Part shown: positions 1 through 7,704 of the stretch, piece after piece | Layout: the number at the start of each line of letters is the position of its first letter | Numbering within the stretch: position 1 is the stretch's first letter | DNA from: Mesorhabditis belari | Taxonomy: Eukaryota > Nematoda > Chromadorea > Rhabditida > Rhabditidae | Reading direction: 5' to 3' | DNA length: 64,000 nt | NCBI GenBank assembly: GCA_958450365.1 | Contig: CAUEEP010000742.1 | Span: 1,256,001 to 1,320,000 of the forward strand | Program-made: the position numbers and the translations under genes | Notes under the pieces: model-generated | The model's input: the letters and a program-made list of their open reading frames with translations, nothing else | What the model was told of the DNA's origin: nothing | Database searches by the model: none

Positions 1-663
1 AAAAAGAAAAGATGAGTGCAAAGGAAAGGGTTAAAAGCCACCAATTTCTAAAGAAAAATAATTGTTTTTTTTTTAATGTAGGCTTAAAAATAGGTAGAGT
101 GGAGAGAAGTTTTTTTTTAAAAATACATTTATTGAAAGCCAATAATGTGATACAAACAAAGGATACATAATAAGACATAACGGTCTAAATACACAATTTT
201 TATGGCACTGCGGCCGTTACCCCTATTATCCCTATTACCTATTGTTTCAAAAAAAAAAAATTGCAAAAATGCAAACCCACCTATTCGTATGAAATCGAGA
301 AAAAGAAGCTCTCATCGTTCAAAATCTTTTATTTTCTGATTTTTAAAAGCCTTTTTCGTCAAAAACTGAAATACTTTTAAAAGGGAAATATTTTAAAATA
401 TAAAAAAAAATGCAAGAAGAAAATCTTTTGCTCAAAAAAAAAAAATCGATGAACCGCTTCCATTGAGAATGTGATAACGATTCTTTTTCTCTTCTTTTCC
501 ACAGATAACGATAATAAAATCTACTAAAAAGCTAAATAAACCGTAATATTTTGCATTTAAGAAAGATCTTTAACTCAAAAAATTTAGTAAATCAAAATCT
601 ACGCAATTTTTAGTGTTTACATTGATTTATGCGGTTAATTTAAGCACAAAAAAACTTTCAAAA
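1..663. other. AT-rich spacer, no gene seen
   Basis: There is no open frame with splice signals or a recognisable product. The stretch is AT-rich with several poly-A and poly-T runs. It lies downstream of the 3' end of the first minus-strand gene, so it probably holds that gene's 3' flank. Confidence 0.5.
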
Positions 664-3135
664 TCACAATTTGAACAAGAAAAACAAAAAGAATTGAAGT
701 AAAATATGGATTTTTATTGTTGACGAATGATTTTCATCTTGTTTCGATGCAACAGTTCCACCCGAAAAACTCGTTCTCTCCACATAAACCCTTGCAAAGC
801 ACCCATCCTCACCCTCGTCCTCTTCGTTTCGTGACCAGAAAAGCTGAATGAATCATTGTTTATTCTGATCAAGCCTGATCCCCCATCTTTGGCTTAGCTT
901 TCTACTGAGCTTTCTACTGAGCTTTCTACTGAGCTTACTAGCCTGTATCCTTGCTTTCATTAGCTCTAATACTTGGTTCTTGATCTGGTCATGGTTCTGG
1001 CCTGGTTTTATCATTCTAATCTTGGCTTGGTCTGGTTCTAGTTTAACTCTGACTTTGATCTGTCTCTAGTTTAATCCTTATTATTTATTAACAAACTTTT
1101 ACGCTTTTCACATCGATTTCTGTGTAGTTGTTAGGGAAAGAAGTTGAATTTCGAGTGATTCTATAAACACGAAATTTCAAAAATCTGATAACAAAACTAC
1201 AAGTAAGCTTGTCGAATCGATTTGTCGGCATCTTGGAATTCCAGCGAAAGTGCCGCATTCAATACAGCGACTACTTCTACCGTAATCTTGACAATCGAGC
1301 GAGCTAAGTGAATAATAAATTTCTCTTTCAAATCACATTTACATTTAACTTACGACAATGAATGAAACGCGATAAATAGTATTCCTCCCACATGAAATCG
1401 AAAGGACTTTGGTAGGCTTGTGTCGTGATAAATGTCACTCCATCACACAATTCTTGCGTCTCATTAAACCAAAGAACTAGAGATGATATGGCTTTTGATA
1501 TTGCTCTTAATATTGCTTTTGATACTGCTTTTGATATTGCTTTTGATATGGTTTTTGATATGTTTTTTGATATGGTTTTTGATATTCCTTTTAATATTGC
1601 TTTTAATATTCCTTTTGATATTGCTCTTTTCCCCCTACTTGATTCATGGTGTGGTCCCTCAATATAGATTTGGGGTGAAATCAAAATTGTTGGCGAACAA
1701 CCGGCTGGCACGAGGACACTGTAGACGGAAGATTCGAGGAATTGAGTGATCAGTGCTTGATCGTCACTAAACTCATTTATCATTAACATGAAGCTGATGC
1801 TCGTGCAACTGGGAAAAGCTATGTTCATGTCTTTACGCTTGCCCTAGTTCTGGTTTTAGCATTGAACTATCCATGAAGTCGATCCTTGAAGTCTGGCTCT
1901 AGTTCTGACTTGAATCTAGCTGAATATTTTGATCTTGACTCGATCCTGGGATTTAGCCAGCCTGACTTTAATCTTGACATTGACTAAATGTCCTACTTGA
2001 ATGTGATCAATGTCCTACTTGAATGTGATCAATCTCCTCATCGAATAGTCCCCTTTACCAGGCGGGGAACCAATTAGAAACTCGTATTGACAATCGTGAT
2101 CGGGTCGATCCTGGAAGAACTTGTTAGATGACAAAGATCAATAACTAACTAGCAATAACTTCACTATTCCATAGAACATTTTCCACTCACCCATCGAAGT
2201 TTGCGTAAATGTTTGAGAATCCAGCCGTTCAGCAGCGCTAAGCCGATCCACGTCTCGTGTTCGGCTTTCTCGACTCGGAAAGCTGTTGGCTCAATGAGAT
2301 TCACCATGAGTTCCAGACGAAAATCTTGCTCAACTAAAGTTGTGTTCGATAAATTGATGCTTTTCATTATTCAATTAGCTCACTCACCATCAATCCACTC
2401 AGCCACTCGGATTGCGATCGCACTGTAATCACTTTCCGATTCGGGCATCGGGTTTAGCATTAATTTCAGTGATTTTTGCGAGGTGACTTTCATCCGACAA
2501 CTCTCAAGTGTTTGATTTTCACCTTGTCGAAAGCTAAATGAAAACTATATTTGGCGTAGAACGACGTTTTCTTGCAGCTCTCAAAAATAGACATTTCTCC
2601 ATCAATCTCTATTGGATTCATGTTGAGACAATCAAATGAAAACTATATTTAGCGTAGAATTATAATACAAAAGTCAATAATTAATAAAACTCGACGTTTT
2701 CTTGCAACTCTCAAAAATAGGCATTTCTCCATCAATCGCTATTGGATTCATGTTGAGACAATCAGTGATCTCGCGTTGATTCTGCACATGAAATGAATAT
2801 GAAAATGATTAGTGTCTCAGAAAGAGTACGCTTAAAAGCTCAAAGTACATTTACTTGTAAACGTCGACAAATCCTCGACATATCGATGAGAAGGATGCAA
2901 TTCACGCAAGACGGGATTTCAATGCAGATCGGTGCCGTCATTGCTAACGAAATTTCGGATGTTACTGAGAAAAAACAATTTCTTTTTTCTTACCCGATAA
3001 ACGATGAAGCTCAAATCCATGTAAAATAATCGTTGAATCATTTTCTGTTAAATGAAAACTTTCAATGCATTTGTCATCTTTTGGTGGAACATTGATCGCT
3101 TGTGCTGTTAACAGGAAACCGCTCTTTTCTTTCAT
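664..3135 (-). CDS. EWID-family protein, copy 1 (11 exons, 438 aa)
   Basis: I do not recognise the family. My exons, 5' to 3', are 3135-2994, 2964-2855, 2781-2696, 2533-2388, 2333-2191, 2110-2019, 1766-1639, 1476-1354, 1303-1201, 1160-1097 and 843-664; all junctions agree in phase and total 439 codons. It is one of three tandem paralogues. Most introns from the EWID exon onward match copy 3 in position and phase. Shared landmarks are an LHG motif near the N-terminus, paired-cysteine modules, EWID (about residues 157-160), a YEFLIGSPPGKG loop, QELCDG and CFARVYVE. The C-terminus is hydrophobic and leucine/phenylalanine-rich, which could be a membrane or lipid-anchor signal. The start is the least certain part: the N-terminus (MKEKSGFLLTAQA) is only weakly signal-peptide-like, and a small upstream exon may be missing. 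Introns are 29-160 bp except those holding repeats. A partial second copy of exon 3 lies inside the following intron at about 2575-2640. Exons are firm, function unknown. Confidence 0.75.
893..936. repeat. Short array of AGCTTTCTACTG units
   Basis: Three to four head-to-tail 12-bp units lie in the last intron of EWID copy 1. Confidence 0.6.
1490..1626. repeat. Intronic minisatellite, TTTTGATATTGC units
   Basis: About eleven 12-bp units fill the intron between exons 1639-1766 and 1354-1476 of EWID copy 1. Long leucine/isoleucine- or serine/lysine-rich frames read through it are artefacts of the repeat, not protein. Confidence 0.85.
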
Positions 3136-3780
3136 TTGATCATTTGGGCACCAGGATAACTTTAAAAAGAAATAAAGAAGTTTAACTTTTTTTTGCTTTC
3201 CTTGGTTTATCTTAGCTTTTTAAAACAGTCTTAACCGTAATAGGAATCGTAATAGGAAAGTCTTAACAGGAAACCGCTCTTTTCTTTCATGAAATCATTC
3301 GGGCACCAGGATAACTTGAAATAGAAATAAAGAAGTTTAACTTTTTTGGTTTGCCTTGGTTTAGCTTAGCTTTTTAAAACAGTCTTAACCGTGATAGGAA
3401 TCATAATAGGAAAGTTTTAAGTCTTAACCGTAACTAGTCACCCAACGATGGCTCTGGTTAAATTATACGAAACCGCTCTTTTCTTTCATTTGATCATTTG
3501 GGCACCAGGATAACTTGAAATAGAAATAAAGTAGTTCAACTTTTTGGCTTTCCTTGGTTTATCTTAGCTTTTTAAAACAGTCTTAACCGTGATAGGAATA
3601 GTAATAGGAAAGTTTTAAGAGGAAACCGCTCTTTTCTTTCATTAAATCATTCGGGCACCAGGATAACTTTAAAAAGAAATAAGGTAGTTCAACTTTTTGG
3701 CTTTCCTTGGTTTTATCTTAGCTTTTAAAAAAAAGTCTTAACCGTAACCAGTAATCCAATGATGGCTCTGGTTAAAATAA
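3113..3780. repeat. Four tandem copies of the gene-start region
   Basis: Units of about 155-200 bp begin near 3113, 3272, 3470 and 3624. Each starts with AAACCGCTCTTTTCTTTCAT, followed by GGGCACCAGGATAACTT and a TTAGCTTTTTAAAA stretch. Read on the minus strand, each unit contains the same sequence around the proposed start codon of EWID copy 1, so the 5' end and putative promoter of that gene have been tandemly multiplied. No open frame of note runs through them. Confidence 0.8.
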
Positions 3781-3895
3781 AAACTACTATAACTGAAATG
3801 TGTAGTCGGGAACGATGTATCTCTTACCATAAAGCACATTGCCCGAAAGTCGAGTGTCAGATTGAAAGTATTGTCGGTGATTCTAAAAAGTTTAT

Positions 3896-6757
3896 CTATC
3901 TAGAAACTCTCAAAACATACATTTTCTCGAAACACTTTGTCGTGTGTGTGCACGAGAAACGATCGCCAGGATCAACCGGATAGCCGCTCACATTTAGTCG
4001 ACCATTCTCGAGTGAGATTATCTCCATTTGCGTTTCCGTCCAAACTGTTGCATCCTAGAAATGCTTTTAGTTGAGCTAAAATAAAAGTTTACCACAAAAA
4101 ACGCGTATCTTAACCGCATGCATTCAGCCGCGTACTTGTCCGGTTCATCAAAACGCCACGGATACTCGTAACTGCTCACCATCAGCGTTGCCCCAGTCGA
4201 CTCCCAGGTGCGATAGTTTGAGCCTAGGAAAGTTATTTGTATTTCTATGAAAAGCTCTCACTTTCTTTCTCAAATCTGTACGAGAGACAAAACGAGCAAC
4301 TTTTGTTCGCGAAAATCGTCGTCACACTAGAGCGGAGGGTTCTCGATGAATCGCGGCTAAAAAGTGCATTTTGTAGAAACTGGGTTGGCTAGGTTGACTA
4401 GGTTGGCTAGGATGACTAGGCTGGTTATTCAGAATCCTCTTCTCTACTTCAACTTGATCCCATTTTGATCGATTCCCGTTTGTGATCCAGCATAAGTGTA
4501 GTAAGAAGTTAGCTGATCACATTTGAGCTCTGGCTGAAACAGAAACATTTGAATTCTTTTTCAGTTTTAATTTTAAACCCATAAATTCTGGCATCGATTC
4601 AACGGATTAGCGTATTTTGATGCATGATCCTCAATCAGAATCTCCGTGTTCACCCGGATATTTTGTCTGTAAAATTGTGGTATTCTTGAGATCGCCTTTG
4701 TGATCTCACAACTCGTGAAAAGTCGGATGTGTGAGCAAAGTGACGAGAGCTTCTGGCTCGACCAACACCACAAATGAGTCATCGCTTATTTTCGGATGAC
4801 CGAGCAGAACGAGGACTCGTCTAGCTATAGAAATATTATCGAATTGCCATTGAAATTTCTGTTTTATTGACCTTCAACCAATAAACCAACCGTCAATCCA
4901 TTCTTTGATCCGGAACGAGACACCAAATTCAAGATTTTCCGGATTTCCCAAAACATTTACATCAATCTTTTCAGTGTTTTCAATAAGATAAAAACAAGTA
5001 TGAAGATACTTTGTTAGCTCTTTGTTGTAGGAACTAAAAGTATAGCTTTTTCTCTTAAAACTATCGTAATCTTGTCTTGATTTTGATTACTATATACTTT
5101 TTACTCTAATTCTTTGTAGATTTACAAAAGATATCAAAAGATATAAAAGATATAAAAGATATAAAAGATATAAAAGATATTAAAAGATATAAAAGAGATA
5201 AAAGATATTAAAAGATATAAAAAAAAAATACCGACTGGGGCTACCAGTGGTGAATTTATCGCATACACGAAATATATCAATCACAATACAACGACACACA
5301 CAATACTAGGCTATATCTTAACTTAACCCACGTCATGACAGACGGCTCCCTAACCCTAAGCTCAATGGGGAACTAAATAGCTTTTTTGGTGGTGAAGGGA
5401 AGATGACGATGAAGGAGTGGCTTGTCACTTTAAAGAACTGGGGCCACAACCACCAGACTGCCCTCCAGAAAACCTCTCAACCCGAAGGGAAAGGAAATCC
5501 GAAGGGGGTGACCATGTCGCATGTGGGGTTCGAACCCTCGACCTTCCGATTAAGATAAAAGACACTTAACCAGTCAGCCACACGTGCTCCTGTAAACGTA
5601 TATAAACGATATAAAAGATATAAAAGATATTAAAAGATATAAAAGATATAAAAAGATATTAAAAGATATTAAAAGATATCAAAAGTAGATCGATTAGATA
5701 AAATAAAGAAAAGATTAGAAAACGAATTTGGTTCACTTACAGTAATTTAGTGCATTCATTTGGGCTCAGCGTTTTCCCATTGATTGTAAAGGGTAAAGCG
5801 TCCAAACAAACGGGACGTTTAGATAAATAAGATGTTCGCTAAAGGAAAAAAATAGAAATGCATAGAAATGCTTTAGTGCAGGTGTGTTAAACAGCACAAA
5901 GTCCCCACTCACCAAATCCTATAGAAACTGGGTTTAATGGCCTGGGTTGACTAGGCTGGCTAGGTTGACTAGGCTGGCTAGGTTGACTAGGCTGGCTAGG
6001 TTGACTAGGCTGGCTAGGTTGACTAGGCTGGCTAGGTTGACTAGGCTGGCTAGGTTGACTAGGCTGGCTAGGTTGACTAGGCTGGCTAGGTTGACTAGGC
6101 TGGCGCTAGTGTGACTAGGCTGGCTAGGTTGACTAGGCTGGCTAGGTTGACTAGGCTGGCTAGGTTGACTAGGCTGGCTAGGTTGACTAGGCTGGCTAGG
6201 TTGACTAGGCTGGCTAGGTTGACTAGGCTGGCTAGGTTGACTAGGCTGGCTAGGTTGACTAGGCTGGCTAGGTTGACTAGGCTGGCTAGGTTGACTAGGC
6301 TGGCTAGGTTGACTAGGCTGGCTAGGTTGACTAGGCTGGCTAGGTTGACTAGGCTGGCTAGGTTGACTAGGCTGGCTAGGTTGACTAGGCTGGCTAGGGT
6401 AATATTTAGAATCCTCTTCTCTACTTCAACTTGATCCCATTTTGCTTGATTCCCGTTTGTGATCGAGCAAAGTGCCCACTCACCAAATCCCCTTTTACTG
6501 ACTCGTTTCGGCAATCCAGCCTCGAGAAGTCGATAAACCACGAATGCTTTGAAGCAATTGTTAAGGTTATTTTCTGAAAAAAAGTATTTATTTTCAATCT
6601 GAATTTGAAAATGATGTTCAATTTGAAATGTTGCTTAACTCAAAACCTTTTCTTGGTTCAAAGTCCATCCATGAATCGCGTACGAAGGATTTTCCATTGT
6701 CAACTCGTAAAGTTTCATGCTTTTGACGAAAAATGGTAAAATCAAGTACCAAAACAT
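3896..6757 (-). CDS. EWID-family protein, copy 2 (10 exons, 354 aa)
   Basis: Second tandem paralogue. Exons, 5' to 3': 6757-6640, 6573-6503, 5838-5741, 5033-4891, 4824-4710, 4666-4579, 4533-4448, 4356-4301, 4223-4093 and 4054-3896 (355 codons including stop, phases consistent). The protein starts with a convincing signal peptide (MFWYLILPFFVKS), so secretion or surface location is likely. Landmarks shared with the other copies are LTMENPSYAIHGW near the N-terminus, a cysteine-pair module, FRIKEWID (about 140-143), an AECMR segment and a C-terminal TKCFEKMYV. It is shorter and more diverged, and its last exon merges segments that are separate exons in copies 1 and 3. The donor at 6502 (GTCAGT) is needed to keep phase; a stronger-looking GTGAGT 19 bp further on would break the frame, so this junction deserves a transcript check. 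Introns include one of 43 bp. Introns at 5034-5740 and 5839-6502 hold a SINE and a large minisatellite. Function unknown. Confidence 0.7.
5120..5690. repeat. AAAGATAT satellite, interrupted
   Basis: AAAAGATAT/AAAGATAT units run at 5128-5222 and again at 5598-5690. The two halves are separated by the SINE-like insert, as if one array had been split by an insertion. Intronic in EWID copy 2. Confidence 0.8.
5228..5592 (-). mobile_element. tRNA-derived SINE-like element
   Basis: The minus strand starts with a tRNA-like head. A box A-like TGGCTGACTGGTTAAG (about 5572-5587) is followed some 35-40 bases later by a canonical box B, GGTTCGAACCC (about 5526-5536). The remaining roughly 290 bp is GC-richer than its surroundings and unrelated to the neighbouring exons. 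On its own strand it ends in a T-run, as RNA polymerase III transcripts do. It sits inside the AAAGATAT satellite within an intron. The boxes are seen directly; the SINE assignment is inferred from this architecture. Confidence 0.7.
5940..6397. repeat. 18-bp minisatellite GGCTGGCTAGGTTGACTA
   Basis: About 25 nearly identical 18-bp units lie in an intron of EWID copy 2, with a single irregular unit near 6103-6110. A degenerate short version (about three units) lies at 4381-4428 with similar right-hand flank. Periodic leucine/arginine or LASLVN frames across it are artefacts. Confidence 0.9.
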
Positions 6758-7131
6758 GTTGTAGGAATGAAAGGGGAATGCAAAATTACAAAGAATTTCA
6801 TTGTTTTATCACAAACACGAATCATTCTCTTAAGTCAAATCCCAACAAGGATTGTTTTTGGTGCCGGGTGGAGTCAGGAAGAGATTTATAATTGCACTTT
6901 GTTGAGAAGAGAATGATTGACAGAAAAGACACCTTGGAAATACACCTTTTCTGGCACAGCAAGATGGCTAAATGAAGAAATTAATGAAATGAAAAGATAC
7001 AGATCTTTTCCTTAACTTTAACTTTGTTTGTTAAAGATTGTTTCCTCTGGAAATCATGAGAACTGAAATTTCAATCGTAATCTTTCATTCATAGATTGAT
7101 TAGATTGTAAATTGATTATATAATCCAGTCA

Positions 7132-7626
7132 TACAGGGTGCGTCATAATTATTGCAACAAGAGTTCAAAGATCGTTTTCCAAACAGCTTTCTTATTTTTT
7201 TTGTTGTGTTGCGCCTAATTGCCTCCCGCTCACACGAAGAAGACGGCTCAGGACTGGTGTGTGGCCAACTTTCCCTCAGTGATCACCAAGGATGAATGGC
7301 CTCCAAACTCACCGGATCTCAATGTGATGGACTTTTCCATTTGGGCAATCTTAGAGGCTAATGTCTGCTCTTTGACCTTGAAGAAGTCTTTGACCAAAGG
7401 ATGGAAGGTGACTCCTCAAGATGACATTCGGACCGCAGTGGAGGCATATCCGAACCGATTAAGGGCTGTTATCAAGGCAAAAGGCGATCATATCGAATGA
7501 TCTCTTGTTTCCTTATTTGTTACTGTTAAATAAAGCTATTTCTGTTTAAAAATCTTCTTCCAGGGGAAACTTCTTGGTGTGCAATGCCTTGAGTATCTTG
7601 TTGCAATAATTATGACGCACCCTGTA
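7132..7626 (+). mobile_element. Internally deleted Tc1/mariner-type element
   Basis: Perfect 28-bp terminal inverted repeats (CAGGGTGCGTCATAATTATT..., 7134-7161 and the mirror copy ending at 7624) are flanked on both sides by TA, the target duplication of this superfamily. The interior of about 440 bp encodes only the end of a transposase. A nearby paralogous stretch (7913-8042) preserves the uninterrupted target. It lies between EWID copies 2 and 3. Confidence 0.92.
7219..7500 (+). pseudogene. Tc1/mariner transposase C-terminal remnant
   Basis: The 93-residue open frame matches the end of a DDE transposase. It has PPAHTKK, a hydrophobic run, then WPPNSPDLNVMDFSIW, which carries the last catalytic aspartate region of mariner/Tc1 enzymes. 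The N-terminal DNA-binding domain and the first two catalytic acidic residues are absent (full proteins are about 340 aa), so the product cannot be active. It is bounded by the element's inverted repeats. The frame is intact to its stop, suggesting a fairly recent deletion derivative. Confidence 0.9.
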
Positions 7627-7704
7627 GAAGCTTTATTTTTACACTATTCACTCTATTTCCATTCTTCGATCGTAGTCAATTCAACCAAAAATCCCTTCAA
7701 CATT

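Noticed and set aside
6095..6541. LASLVN-repeat protein frame
   Set aside because: It is generated by the 18-bp minisatellite. Only 6503-6573 of this region is a supported exon, and in a defined splice context.
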